A stretch of DNA of 64,000 nucleotides from Flammeovirga sp. OC4 (lineage in GTDB: Bacteria; Bacteroidota; Bacteroidia; Cytophagales; Flammeovirgaceae): the NCBI RefSeq assembly GCF_000812565.1, contig NZ_JTAM01000013.1:84380-148379 (forward strand), written 5' to 3'. The position numbers were made by a program, and so were the translations under genes. The first letter of the stretch is position 1, and each line of letters opens with the position of its first letter. The notes below the pieces were generated by a model, which was not told the origin of the DNA, ran no database searches, and saw only the letters and a list, made by a program, of their open reading frames with translations. Shown piece by piece: positions 35,103 to 46,212 of the stretch.

Positions 35103-38100
35103 ATGAACTACAACTTCTTAAAACCAATTTTATGGTTACTGATTATTACCCTCAGTATACAGGGACATGCACAAACTTTTCCGTCTAGTGGGCATGATGG
35201 TTCTTCACCGACTAAGGTAGTTGATGTAAAAAATGCAACCTATTATGGCTACACGGGAGATGAAGAAATACGGGATATGGCAATAGGTTCTGATGGATCT
35301 ATTTATTTCGTTGGTAAAACTTCAAGTGATGATTTGATTGCTTCTCCTGGAGCAGAGCAAACACAATTAAACAACGGTGATGCTTCAGGCCTTTCCGATG
35401 CCTTTTTAGTTAAAATGGACCCCACAGGTCTCCGAAGACAATGGGGTACTTATTATGGAGGGGCAAGTTCTGATGAAGGCAATAGTATTGTCTTTCATGA
35501 TGACCATATTTATATGGTAGGTACAAAATCAGATCAGGCTTTTATCACAAAATATGACACCAATGGTAGATTAATTTGGGAAAAATCAAATTTCGGTCAA
35601 GCCGATAAAAGTCACGCTATTGATGTTGTCGTTGCAAATTCTAAGATATTTGTCATAGGTTATTATTGGGGTAAATCTGAAGGGAATAATGCATTTATTG
35701 CTTCTTTTAATCTTAATGGAAATTTACAAGATGAAAAAACAATAGAAGGTGATGTAGCCTATTTATCTTCCATAACTACCGATGGACAAAATGTTTATTT
35801 ATCAGGAATGGTCTTTGAAGACACTGATTTCCCTAGTTCAGGTAATAGTAAAATTACTATTGGTGATGAGGCTTTTGTGGCTAAGGTGAATAATAGTAAC
35901 GTATTCCAGTGGGTTGAGGCTGTAGGTAGTAGAGTGGGAGAAAATACTATACCTATTTATTATGATAATACAAATAATCATCTTGTTGTCGCAACAGAAG
36001 AAAGAGGCAATATAAAAGTTTACAAAATTAATTCAGGAAATGGTAATCTGATTAGCGAGGTAGTATCAAGTTATGGAGGAACTAAAGATGAAACTGTTGA
36101 ATCTTTAGTTGTTGATACAAAAGGTAATATTTTCATTACAGGTATTACAGAGAGTAATGATTTAATTTCCTCATCAGATCAAGGTATCTATCAACAGTCA
36201 TTTGGTGGAGAAAAAGATGTCTATGTAACTAAGTTCGACAATAATGGATCGGTTAACTGGTCTACTTACTTTGGTAGTACAGCCACCGATGAGGGATTAA
36301 GCATAACGCTAAATAGTAATGATGCTATCTATGTTGGAGGTATGGCAAGTAGTCAACAAGGGATTGCAACTGATGTGGCATATGATAAAGACTATAATGG
36401 AGCGAGAGATGGTTTCTTTTCTGAATTTCACGACTTATACTTTATTACTCAACCCAAAAATCAGAAAGTGGGTTTTAATGGAACAGCCACTTTTACGGCA
36501 CAAGCTGAAGGTTCTGTATTGAATGATCAGCTCAGTTATCAATGGTATTTTAGTTTAGATGGAAGTACAAACTGGACAACGGTTTCAGGTGGTAATGCAA
36601 CTACACTCACTATTTCTGGAGCTACAAATGAGGATAGGGGCTATTATAAATGTGTGGCATATAGCCCGAAACTAGATGCTGTAGTGCATTCTAATAATGC
36701 GAGACTTAATGTGATTTCAATTACTGCATCTGATACAGAATTTTGTTTGGATGGAACTTCTACTTTAGCTACTGTTGACTTTTCAGGAGAAGATAATATT
36801 ACTGATGTAACTTATTCTTGGACGGCTTCACCTTCAGCGACAGCAGGTTTACCTTCCAATACCAACCAAAGTACGATTGAAGTATTTCCTACATATGCAG
36901 GGTCTTATACGTATACTGCCAATGTAAATTATAAAGACAGTGGAGATCCTCAACAATTGACAGTATCTATTACTCTAATTGTATTGCCAATTCCATATGT
37001 GGATGCTACAAATATGAAAACGGCTTTTTGTTCAGGTGAGGAAACCGATATTGAATTGAAAGCCATTTTTCAATACGATCTAAATGATAACGACCCTAAT
37101 AACATCCAAAATGCCAATAATTGGAAGAATGATCCTTCAAGAACGGTTCATTTTTCTTGGGTGGTAGATGAAAATACAGACGTAGATGGTTATGAGGATG
37201 ATCAAATCCGAAATACCAACAACAGCTCTCAAAATTCAATTCGACAGACACTAAACAATTTATCGTCCACAGACCAAAAGGTGACGTATCATATTGCTGT
37301 AGAATTAGAGGGAGGTTGTCCAACCGATCCGCCAGTGGATGTCATTGTGTACGCATTACCGGAGGTAGATGCTGGAAATGACCTTACTTTTTGTCAAGGA
37401 GAGGAAAGGCAACTTTTAAGTGGCTTTACACCTTCAGACGGTGTATGGACAGGTACAGGAATTGAAAAAGTAGGGAATGATTACTATTTCAACCCTCAAA
37501 CTTCAGGAACAGGGGAATTTACACTGACACTGACAAGTACGGATGCTAATAATTGTGTGAACTCAGATCAAATTACAGCAACTGTAAAATCGTTACCCAT
37601 TCTAACGTTAAATGCTCAGGCTGATGAAATCAGTTCTGATAGTGAAGTGTCAATTGATTTTTCATCGACAATACCTGAAGTGACTTTTAATTGGATTGTC
37701 AAAAATCAAGTCAATGTATCGGGGGCAACAGAAGGTACAACTACTGTTACAAATGGTCAGTATACATTAAAACAGACACTAACCAATAGCAGTTTTGTTC
37801 AAGGTGAAGTGACCTACGAAGTGACACCAGTCGCAGATGGATGCGAGGGGGTTCCTAAAGAAATAACGATAGTTGTAGTGCCAACACCTACTGTTGGAGG
37901 AATTGATGATGTGTTTGTGTGTTCTAATGAATTGGAAGAGGTGGATTTGACCGGTGATGTAGCCAATACAATTTATCATTGGGAAGTAATAGAGAATAGA
38001 GGCAATTTGGTAGTGTCCAATGGTAGTTCACAAACAAAATGGCCTATCCAAATTGAAAACACTACGAACCAAACACAGGTAGTGAAATACGAGATTACTC

Positions 38101-41100
38101 CAGAAGTCAATAATAGTTTTGGAACCCCTCAAGAAGTAATCGTTACGGTATATCCTGAAGTCACAAGTATTGTCAATAATCAGAGTACTCAAATCTGTTC
38201 GGGTGAAAATGCGAATGTATTGATTTCATCTCTTCTACAAGGTACTTCTTTATCTTATACTTGGAGGGTTACCAATCAAAGTGCCTTATTTTCGATGGCA
38301 CAATATACTGGTACGATCAATAATAATGATGGGAGTTCAATCACTTTACTATCCGAAAAAATTGAGAACCTCACATCACAAGATCAGACGGTACAGTTTG
38401 AGGTAACTACTTCGGCTAATAATTGTGAGGGACAGAAAGCAACTTTTGCCATTACTGTTCTAGCATTGCCTGAGGCAAAAATTAAGACCACCGGAAGTCC
38501 AGCAGAAATTTGTGGTGATGCTCAAATTAGATTAGAAGCTGAGACACAGAATGCTCAAACGGGGACCACTTATCAGTGGTTGAAAGATGGAGTTGACATC
38601 TCTGGAGCTACAGCAACGTCTCTGACAGTAACAGAACAAGGAATTTATACTTTAAGAGTAATTTATAATTCATGTGAGGCGGTTTCTGATCCATTTGAGG
38701 TAATTCAAGCTTCAAGCGTTCAAGCTAAAATTACGCCGTTAACGCAAACAGATTTCTGTTTTGATGATAATATAGCAGTGACATTATCTTCTGATAATAC
38801 AGCACAAAACTACATTTGGTATAAAGATGGGGTAGAAATTGACAGAGGTACTGCCCAGATTACAGTTACAACAGAAGGTGTTTATAAGTTAGAAACTATT
38901 GATGAAGGAGGTTGTACTTCTCAGCCAGGCGAAGTAACAATTACACGTTTAGCAAAACCGACAGCATTAATTGCAGCAGATCAATTGACCTATTGTATTG
39001 GAGATAATATCCAGACAACATTTACAGTCAACACTTCAAATGCAACGGGTACTTATCAATGGATGAAAAAAGACGATAGCGATGTATTTATTGATCTTTC
39101 AGGTAAGACTTCTTCTACATTAACAGCAACAGAATTGGGAGAATATGCCGTTCGTTTTGAGACTACCGAAGGATGTGTTGTGACTTCAAATACCTTGAAA
39201 ATCGAAAATCATCCAGAGGTTATCATTGATGCAGGAGAAGATAAAATGGTTTGTCAGGAAGATCAAATTCAAATAGGTACATCTGCCATTGCCAATTATT
39301 CCTACCAATGGAATCCAATTACAGCATCAGCTCCTAATTTGTCGGATAATACAAGTGCAATGCCTCAAGTCCAGCCTACTCAAAGCAATACGGCTGGTGA
39401 TTATATTTATGAATTGACAGTTATAGATAATAATACAGGGTGTTCAACCACTGATCAAGTGACAGTAAATATTTCCGAATTACCAATAGCTTCTATTTCT
39501 GTATCCAATAAAGCCATTTGGTGTGGTAACGAAACAATTGATACAGACCTTACAGCGGAAGTCTCTAATTTGAGTAATTTGGAAGGTGTTGTCTATTCTT
39601 GGGAAAATCAGAATGGAGAGAACTTAGGTAATGATATCACGATCAATGTTACAACAACAGGTACTTATTTCCTTACAGTACAAACAAAAGACAATTGTAG
39701 TGTAAAAACATCCTTGGAAATAACACAGTATGAAGAACAGTTACCTGTACTGACAGTAGATGGTATTGAGACTGAGAGTAAAGAAATATGTGAAGGTGAA
39801 AGTGTCCTTTTAAAGGTAGCACCTTACGATGCTAATTTAACGTATACTTGGCTAGATGCGAATGAAAATGAAGTAGGGCAGGGAGAAGAAATCAGCATCA
39901 ATACAGCAGGAAGTTATAAAGTAAAAGTGACCATTGGATCAGGGTGTGAGGAAGTATCTTCAGATGTAGATGTTATCGTGAAACCGCTGCCTGTGGTAAG
40001 TATTAGCACTTCAAATGCATTAGGGTATTGTATTGGAGAGCCAATTGATGTCACAATGGAAGCCTCCTCTACAGCAATGGACTCTTACCAATGGTACAAA
40101 AATGGAGTAGAACTTTCGGGTGAAACAACAGCCTCTTTCACAACCACTACTTCCGGTACTTATTCTTTAATAGTAACCAAAGATGGATGTACCTCTCTAC
40201 AATCCAACGAATTGGTTATCCAAGAATATGATTACCCAACAGCATCTATCTCTGCAGATCAATTGGCCTTTTGTAAAGGTTTAGAAATTAGAGCAACATT
40301 TACAGCAACCTCAAACAATGCAGATACCTATCAATGGCAGAAAAAAGATCAATCCGATAATTTCATTGATATTTCGAGTGAGACAGGAAGTACTTTTATT
40401 GCCACTGAGATTGGGGAATATAGAGTTGTGGTTACTTCTCCACAAGGTTGTGCAACTCCATCGGAGGAAAAAGAGGTAAGGGAAATAGACCTACCTTCAG
40501 TAGCCATCGAAATTACTCAAGGTGCTGGAGTGATATGTGAAAATGATTTTGCTGAATTATCTTTACCGTTAGATCCTACATTCACTTATACGTGGTATAG
40601 AGATAATGTTGAGATTCCTAATGAAACAGCCAATATTCTTATCGTAACCACAGACGGTGAGTATCATGCGAAGGTGACTCAAAATACAGGAAATGCAAAT
40701 GTAACTTGTGAAGTAGATACAGATCCTGTAGAAATAAAAGTTCAGCCACTTCCAGTAGTCGTGATTGATAATCCTGGTGCGATTTGTCAGTGGGATTCAA
40801 GACAATTGACGGTGGGTAAGTCACCTGACGATATTAGTTTTGGAGAAATTGTATTAGAAGAGTGGTCGGGTACAGATATTACACCTGATGGTATTTTTAC
40901 TCCTTCAAGAGGTGATGAAACATATACTTTAACATTCAAATATCAATTTAAGTACAATGGAGCAGTGGCATCATGTGAACAAACCGCTTCTATTACTATT
41001 ACAGTAGATCCAATACCTGTTGTTGACTTAAGTCCACTACAAACCTCTTTTTGTAACACAGATATAGATATTAATCTAGATGATTTTGGACCGTTTACAA

Positions 41101-44100
41101 CATTTGAAGGAGTTGGTGTTTGGGCGGGTAAAGGTGTTTCAAATAACATTTTCAATCCTTCAAAAGCAGTAAAAGAGAATAACAACCAATTGGGGATCGT
41201 TGAGTTGCAATATACTTTTACCTCAACGAAAGGATGTTCTAAAACTGAAACAATCAGTGTCAATATCACTGATCCGGCTGATGTATTTGCAGGTCCTACT
41301 CAGGAAATGTGTATTGCTGATGAAACATTGGTTGTACAAGGTGCATCTCCTTCGGGTGGTGTTTGGAGTGTAGAAACGAATGGCGCTACAATTACGGCCA
41401 ATGGAATTTTCTCTCCTTCAGCACCGGGTACTTACACTGTGGTTTATACACATGGATCAGGAAGTTGTGAAGTAGTCGCGAAGAAGAATATAGAGGTTCA
41501 TGATATGCCACAAATTTCGGCTGGTGAAGATATTGAAGTTTGTTTAAATGATGTTCCTTTTGATTTACGATTAAAAACAGGGGCTATTTATATAGAAGGA
41601 AATAATGAAGTGTGGTCAGGAGAAGGCATCGCTGATTTTGATAATGTACTTTTTGATCCTGCCACTGTAGGTGTGGGTACTTATGAAATTTCTTTTGAGT
41701 CAACCAATCCAGTTACCCAATGTACTTCAACAGATCAAGTTTCTGTTAGAGTGATGCCTTTGCCAGCACCAAATTTTACGTTGGCAACAGATGCTGCCTA
41801 TTGTGTCAATCAAGAAGTTACATTCGTCAACACAACACCCGATTTACCAGGTTTTAACTTGAGTTACCGTTGGGATTTTGGAGATGGTATAGGTTCAACA
41901 GAAAAAGAGGGTACGCATACTTTTACAACGGTATCAGATGCAGTTGATGTTACATTGATTGTCACGACCGATAAAGGATGTGAAACCTCAATTACCCAAC
42001 AAGTTCAGATCGTTGAAGCACCAAAAGCTGATTATACACTTAATTATGCCCCAAGTGGTTGTACGCCATTGGAGGTGACTTTTGATAATATATCAGAAGG
42101 ATATGCTTTGAATTATAGATGGGATTTTGGAAATGGCGTGATCTCGACAGATATGAATCCTGCTCCTGTTACCTACATCAATGAAGGTGTTACAGATACT
42201 ACTTACTATATTTCATTGATGGTCAATAATATTTGTGGTACTGATATTAAAAGAGATTCAGTAGTGGTAAAAGCATTGCCAGATGTTGAATTTGTAGCGG
42301 TAAAAGATACATTATGTGCAGATGAATTGTTAGAGTTATTCAATTTATCTAACGGTAGTGTTGATCAGTACGAATGGAATTTTGGAGATGGGTCTCCACT
42401 TGTTAGAACGGCTGATAAAGGACGAATTACACATGCTTATAAAAACGAAACAACCAACTTTGCTACATATACGATCACACTTTCTGCATTTAATGATTGT
42501 GGAGTGGTGACAGAAAGTAAGAATGTTGTGATCAAACCGAAACAACTATTTGCAGGATTTAATGTTTCTCCAACAATAGGTTGTGAAGCCAATGAGGTCA
42601 TTGTTCAAAGTAATCAAAAGTTAGGTGAAAATACTGTAATATGGGATTTTGGAGATGGAACTATTGTTGAAGATAGTGTCAGCTATAAGCATACTTATAC
42701 CACTGCTGCCACTTATACCATTACACTTACGGTAAGCAATGGGTGTCATTCGGATACATATAGTCAAGAGGTGGAAATTAGACCTTCGCCAGAGGTGGAT
42801 TTTGAAATCCAAAGTACAGTATGTCAGAATATAGGTTTAGAGTTGATCAATAATTCACCAATACAAGCACAAAATACGTGGGACTTTGGAGATGGAAGTA
42901 CTTATGAAGGTTACCAACCTCCAGCAAAAATCTACGATCAAGCAGGTGTTTATCAAGTCGCATTAACGATTACCAATCCAGTGACAGGTTGTGGAAGAAC
43001 ATTAGTGAAAGAAGTAGAGGTGTTTGAGATTCCGTCCTCATCTTTTGAAGCTCCGGCTCAAGTTTGTGGAGAAGAGCAAACTACTTTTGTAGCAGCAGAA
43101 GAAAATGCAACGGCTTACCTTTGGGAGTTAGAAGATGGTAGAGTTTTTACTTCTAAGTCTGTCGATATTGTAATGACAAACTCTCAAAATCTATCATTAA
43201 CGGTCATCAATGACAATGATTGTAGTACGCAAACGACACGATACATTGAAGTGGTAGAAACACCAATTCTTGCAACAACAATCCCTGATTCATTAAATAT
43301 CTGTATTTCTGGAACGGAAAAAATTTGTGCAGAACCAATTGATAATGTCACACTCTACTGGACAAAAGATGGAGAACGCTTAACCAAGAATGGTAAAAAT
43401 TGTGTTACAGTGAAGGACGGTGGTGATTACGTATTGGTTGCCATTGATGATGCAACCGGCTGCGTATTTACAGATACCATGAAGGTCAACAAGTATCAAT
43501 TGCATTTACCACAAGATGGAATATTCTGTGATACTGATGCTGATAATCAAATCTGTCCTACGTTTGATGTGACTTTACTTAATCAAAGTGATTTTGAGTA
43601 TGAGTGGACCAACAGAGATACCAAAGAGAAAGTGTATACTGAATGTTTACCAACGTATGGTATGTCAATAGGTCTTCAAAGTTGGGACCTCAAAGTGACA
43701 GACGATAAAGGTTGTGAGTTGTATGGTAATTCAGAGTTTACCATTGTGGAAGAATTATTTGTTGAAGTAGAAGATCAAATTTTATGTGATGACGGAGAAC
43801 CTGTCTATCTCATATCACAAGATTTGAGTCATTATAATTACGCAACTTACCGTTGGTGGTCTATCTCTGACCCTTCGACTATTTTAAGTTATGAAGGAAC
43901 TTTATTGACCACAGAAAATGGAAGGTATGTAGCCGAAGTAACAGATATGCGATCAGGTTGTACAGTGCTTGATACCGCTAGAGTAACTGTTTATCCAGTA
44001 CCAGATTTTACGATCATTGGTTATGATGGACCATTATGTCATTCGTTAGATACATTGATTGTTGACAATACAAATATTGGAGGCCTAAAAGTTGAATGGT

Positions 44101-46211
44101 CAAGTGAAATGAGTTTTGATGGTGATCCAAACGGATTGTCGATTGTAGTAGATAAGGCAGGTGTATATTATGCTACTGTCACTGATACCAATAGTCCTTT
44201 ACAATGTTCTTGGACTGAAATTGTAAATGTAGAGGCTTATCCTGTACCTCAGCTCAATTTGAAGGATACGACGATTTGTTCTGTTGATATTCCTGCTGAA
44301 TTAATAGCTGAAGATCCAGAACATGAACCGGATATTCAATACCGTTGGTATAATATTGACGATCCAAATACAGTCTTAAGTACAGAAGGCATCTATTATG
44401 CTGATCAAGCAGGTGTTTATGCAGTAGAAGCATATAATGAAAATTCAGGTTGTAGTAATTTTGATACTGCAAGAGTAGCGATTGATCATACCCCAACCTT
44501 TACAATCTTAGGTTATGATGCTCCAACATGTGAAGAAACCGTGAGATTGTACCTAGATAAAACACCTTCGGATTCAGTAGCTGTAGCATGGTACAAAGAT
44601 GGAGTTGAATGGCAGGGTAACGTTTATGAGGCTATTGTGACTGAAAGTGGTGCATATAAGGTCACGATGACCAATATTACAAAACCTACAGCTTGTGCTT
44701 CTGAACAATTGATTACGGTATGGCTCAATGAAAAACCTGAAGTTGTTGTAGACTCTATTGTGACTTGTCATGGAGATGAGAATGCAATATTAAGAGCGAG
44801 TATTGATGTGGTAGATCAACAGGACCGTTATACGTACCATTGGTATGATGTCTATGATAATCAAACAGAACTTTACACTGGAATGGCCTTCCCTGTAGTA
44901 GAGTCAGGTTACTATTATGTAGAAGTGATAGATACAAAGTCGAATTGTTTGGTAGCAAGTGATTCAGCATTGGCAACTTTAAATGCATTGCCAACCTTTA
45001 AGATTGGAGGGTATGATGGACCTATTTGTGGAAATAGTACTTCGCTAAGTATTGAAGAACGTAGTTTGGATGGTGTCAGAGCAGAATGGTATTTAGAGGA
45101 TGAATTGTTTGCAACAAACGTTCAACAGTTGGAAGTCACTGAAAGCGGTCATTATAAAATTATCCTCACGGATACCACAAAAGCAACAAATTGTACTTAC
45201 GAACAGAGTGTACAAGTAGTGTTGAATGACTACCCTGAGTTGACCATCAATAATGGTTTAGATACGTTGCAGGTCTGTAAAGGAGATGACTTTACATTAA
45301 GCTATCAATCAGACCGAACGGTGTCGGTGGTTTGGAGTACAAGCGAAACAACCGCTTCAGTGAAACAAAATGCTGAAGCAAGTCAATGGTATTCTATTGT
45401 AGCCACAGATAAAAATGGTTGTCAATCAGAACAAAGCATCTTTGTGAATGTTCAAAGTGTTGAGTTTGATTTGCCGGCTACAGCATTGGTATGTTCTAAC
45501 GCAGAAAATACAATAGTATCCGTAGTAAGTGGTTATAAGTCTTATGCCTGGGAAGATGAAACAGGAACAGTTGTCTCTCAAACACCAGAATTAAGTACAA
45601 ACATAAAAGGACGATATACTCTTACAGTAACGAATGCTTTGGGTTGTACACTACAAAAATCGATTGACCTCAAAGATGCAAATGATGAGACACTAGAGGC
45701 ATTGAATTTCCCAACAATTTGTGATGATGATATTTCTACCACAATTGAAGTCACACATGGTTTCAAATACTATTATTGGGAAGGAGCTTCTAACTCTACA
45801 GGGCCAACTTTTGAAGCGTATGAATTAGGAACTTACAGTCTAACAGCGGTAACAGATGGAGGTTGCGAGTACTATTTAGAAATAGAAGTAACAGACTGTT
45901 GTGGACCTAAGATTGACATGGATGAAAATGACAAAAATAAAACAATCATATTCACTCCTCACTCCACTCCAGGAAAGAATGATCTCTTCTCTCTAAAATA
46001 CAAGTACATTGAGAATTTTGAAATGAGAATCTACTCTAGATGGGGCAATGAAGTCTTCTATACTACTAGTCCTGATGAAGCTTGGGATGGAAAATCTTTA
46101 GGTCAACAAGCTCCTTCTGGAATTTACCAAGTGATCATTACGTATACTGGATGTTTTGAAGGTGGTACGATTGAAGAAAAAGAAGTAATCCAACTTTACC
46201 TAGCTGATTAA
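35103..46211 (+). CDS. Giant T9SS-exported surface adhesin with SBBP, Ig-like and PKD domains
   Basis: At 3,702 residues this is the largest protein in the window. Order: signal peptide (cleavage near GHAQ, residue 24); SBBP-like beta-propeller repeats (about 45-440, with GYTGDEEIRDMAIGSDGSIYFVGKT); an Ig-like domain (about 445-535, ATFTAQAEG...GYYKCVAYSP); many Ig/PKD-like domains, each with Cys and a Y.W core (about 540-2220); five classical PKD domains marked by WDFGDG-type motifs (about 2256, 2340, 2425, 2513 and 2593); a C-terminal set of tandem Ig-like super-repeats (about 2890-3380); and a type B CHU_C/gliding-motility C-terminal domain (about 3600-3702, FEMRIYSRWGNEVFYTT and GIYQVIITYTG). 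The CTD directs T9SS secretion. Adhesion or glycan-binding is inferred from architecture. It sits one base upstream of its PorP/SprF-like partner. Confidence 0.93.
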   Translation: MNYNFLKPILWLLIITLSIQGHAQTFPSSGHDGSSPTKVVDVKNATYYGYTGDEEIRDMAIGSDGSIYFVGKTSSDDLIASPGAEQTQLNNGDASGLSDAFLVKMDPTGLRRQWGTYYGGASSDEGNSIVFHDDHIYMVGTKSDQAFITKYDTNGRLIWEKSNFGQADKSHAIDVVVANSKIFVIGYYWGKSEGNNAFIASFNLNGNLQDEKTIEGDVAYLSSITTDGQNVYLSGMVFEDTDFPSSGNSKITIGDEAFVAKVNNSNVFQWVEAVGSRVGENTIPIYYDNTNNHLVVATEERGNIKVYKINSGNGNLISEVVSSYGGTKDETVESLVVDTKGNIFITGITESNDLISSSDQGIYQQSFGGEKDVYVTKFDNNGSVNWSTYFGSTATDEGLSITLNSNDAIYVGGMASSQQGIATDVAYDKDYNGARDGFFSEFHDLYFITQPKNQKVGFNGTATFTAQAEGSVLNDQLSYQWYFSLDGSTNWTTVSGGNATTLTISGATNEDRGYYKCVAYSPKLDAVVHSNNARLNVISITASDTEFCLDGTSTLATVDFSGEDNITDVTYSWTASPSATAGLPSNTNQSTIEVFPTYAGSYTYTANVNYKDSGDPQQLTVSITLIVLPIPYVDATNMKTAFCSGEETDIELKAIFQYDLNDNDPNNIQNANNWKNDPSRTVHFSWVVDENTDVDGYEDDQIRNTNNSSQNSIRQTLNNLSSTDQKVTYHIAVELEGGCPTDPPVDVIVYALPEVDAGNDLTFCQGEERQLLSGFTPSDGVWTGTGIEKVGNDYYFNPQTSGTGEFTLTLTSTDANNCVNSDQITATVKSLPILTLNAQADEISSDSEVSIDFSSTIPEVTFNWIVKNQVNVSGATEGTTTVTNGQYTLKQTLTNSSFVQGEVTYEVTPVADGCEGVPKEITIVVVPTPTVGGIDDVFVCSNELEEVDLTGDVANTIYHWEVIENRGNLVVSNGSSQTKWPIQIENTTNQTQVVKYEITPEVNNSFGTPQEVIVTVYPEVTSIVNNQSTQICSGENANVLISSLLQGTSLSYTWRVTNQSALFSMAQYTGTINNNDGSSITLLSEKIENLTSQDQTVQFEVTTSANNCEGQKATFAITVLALPEAKIKTTGSPAEICGDAQIRLEAETQNAQTGTTYQWLKDGVDISGATATSLTVTEQGIYTLRVIYNSCEAVSDPFEVIQASSVQAKITPLTQTDFCFDDNIAVTLSSDNTAQNYIWYKDGVEIDRGTAQITVTTEGVYKLETIDEGGCTSQPGEVTITRLAKPTALIAADQLTYCIGDNIQTTFTVNTSNATGTYQWMKKDDSDVFIDLSGKTSSTLTATELGEYAVRFETTEGCVVTSNTLKIENHPEVIIDAGEDKMVCQEDQIQIGTSAIANYSYQWNPITASAPNLSDNTSAMPQVQPTQSNTAGDYIYELTVIDNNTGCSTTDQVTVNISELPIASISVSNKAIWCGNETIDTDLTAEVSNLSNLEGVVYSWENQNGENLGNDITINVTTTGTYFLTVQTKDNCSVKTSLEITQYEEQLPVLTVDGIETESKEICEGESVLLKVAPYDANLTYTWLDANENEVGQGEEISINTAGSYKVKVTIGSGCEEVSSDVDVIVKPLPVVSISTSNALGYCIGEPIDVTMEASSTAMDSYQWYKNGVELSGETTASFTTTTSGTYSLIVTKDGCTSLQSNELVIQEYDYPTASISADQLAFCKGLEIRATFTATSNNADTYQWQKKDQSDNFIDISSETGSTFIATEIGEYRVVVTSPQGCATPSEEKEVREIDLPSVAIEITQGAGVICENDFAELSLPLDPTFTYTWYRDNVEIPNETANILIVTTDGEYHAKVTQNTGNANVTCEVDTDPVEIKVQPLPVVVIDNPGAICQWDSRQLTVGKSPDDISFGEIVLEEWSGTDITPDGIFTPSRGDETYTLTFKYQFKYNGAVASCEQTASITITVDPIPVVDLSPLQTSFCNTDIDINLDDFGPFTTFEGVGVWAGKGVSNNIFNPSKAVKENNNQLGIVELQYTFTSTKGCSKTETISVNITDPADVFAGPTQEMCIADETLVVQGASPSGGVWSVETNGATITANGIFSPSAPGTYTVVYTHGSGSCEVVAKKNIEVHDMPQISAGEDIEVCLNDVPFDLRLKTGAIYIEGNNEVWSGEGIADFDNVLFDPATVGVGTYEISFESTNPVTQCTSTDQVSVRVMPLPAPNFTLATDAAYCVNQEVTFVNTTPDLPGFNLSYRWDFGDGIGSTEKEGTHTFTTVSDAVDVTLIVTTDKGCETSITQQVQIVEAPKADYTLNYAPSGCTPLEVTFDNISEGYALNYRWDFGNGVISTDMNPAPVTYINEGVTDTTYYISLMVNNICGTDIKRDSVVVKALPDVEFVAVKDTLCADELLELFNLSNGSVDQYEWNFGDGSPLVRTADKGRITHAYKNETTNFATYTITLSAFNDCGVVTESKNVVIKPKQLFAGFNVSPTIGCEANEVIVQSNQKLGENTVIWDFGDGTIVEDSVSYKHTYTTAATYTITLTVSNGCHSDTYSQEVEIRPSPEVDFEIQSTVCQNIGLELINNSPIQAQNTWDFGDGSTYEGYQPPAKIYDQAGVYQVALTITNPVTGCGRTLVKEVEVFEIPSSSFEAPAQVCGEEQTTFVAAEENATAYLWELEDGRVFTSKSVDIVMTNSQNLSLTVINDNDCSTQTTRYIEVVETPILATTIPDSLNICISGTEKICAEPIDNVTLYWTKDGERLTKNGKNCVTVKDGGDYVLVAIDDATGCVFTDTMKVNKYQLHLPQDGIFCDTDADNQICPTFDVTLLNQSDFEYEWTNRDTKEKVYTECLPTYGMSIGLQSWDLKVTDDKGCELYGNSEFTIVEELFVEVEDQILCDDGEPVYLISQDLSHYNYATYRWWSISDPSTILSYEGTLLTTENGRYVAEVTDMRSGCTVLDTARVTVYPVPDFTIIGYDGPLCHSLDTLIVDNTNIGGLKVEWSSEMSFDGDPNGLSIVVDKAGVYYATVTDTNSPLQCSWTEIVNVEAYPVPQLNLKDTTICSVDIPAELIAEDPEHEPDIQYRWYNIDDPNTVLSTEGIYYADQAGVYAVEAYNENSGCSNFDTARVAIDHTPTFTILGYDAPTCEETVRLYLDKTPSDSVAVAWYKDGVEWQGNVYEAIVTESGAYKVTMTNITKPTACASEQLITVWLNEKPEVVVDSIVTCHGDENAILRASIDVVDQQDRYTYHWYDVYDNQTELYTGMAFPVVESGYYYVEVIDTKSNCLVASDSALATLNALPTFKIGGYDGPICGNSTSLSIEERSLDGVRAEWYLEDELFATNVQQLEVTESGHYKIILTDTTKATNCTYEQSVQVVLNDYPELTINNGLDTLQVCKGDDFTLSYQSDRTVSVVWSTSETTASVKQNAEASQWYSIVATDKNGCQSEQSIFVNVQSVEFDLPATALVCSNAENTIVSVVSGYKSYAWEDETGTVVSQTPELSTNIKGRYTLTVTNALGCTLQKSIDLKDANDETLEALNFPTICDDDISTTIEVTHGFKYYYWEGASNSTGPTFEAYELGTYSLTAVTDGGCEYYLEIEVTDCCGPKIDMDENDKNKTIIFTPHSTPGKNDLFSLKYKYIENFEMRIYSRWGNEVFYTTSPDEAWDGKSLGQQAPSGIYQVIITYTGCFEGGTIEEKEVIQLYLAD
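38950..40470 (+). repeat. Internal duplicated Ig-like unit in giant adhesin
   Basis: Two segments of the protein are closely similar. The first is about residues 1285-1365 (PTALIAADQLTYCIGDNIQ, then TYQWMKKDDSD and TATELGEYAVRFETTEGC). The second is about 1710-1790 (PTASISADQLAFCKGLEIR, then TYQWQKKDQSDN and IATEIGEYRVVVTSPQGC). They are separated by about 1.27 kb. Nucleotide identity is lower than protein identity, so the duplication is not recent. Confidence 0.75.
43770..45240 (+). repeat. Three-fold tandem super-repeat of about 165 residues
   Basis: The sequences PDFTIIGYDGPLC, PTFTILGYDAPTC and PTFKIGGYDGPIC recur about every 490-500 bases (near 44001, 44492 and 44991). Each is preceded by an Ig-like half containing W..D or W.S.D and C..D and a G.Y.VEV strand. 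Each unit is therefore two linked Ig-like domains, repeated three times in tandem. Confidence 0.8.
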
Positions 46212-46212
46212 G

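Noticed and set aside
42345..44994. Several minus-strand open frames inside the giant adhesin gene
   Set aside because: They are opposite-frame shadows of repetitive Ig/PKD coding sequence.
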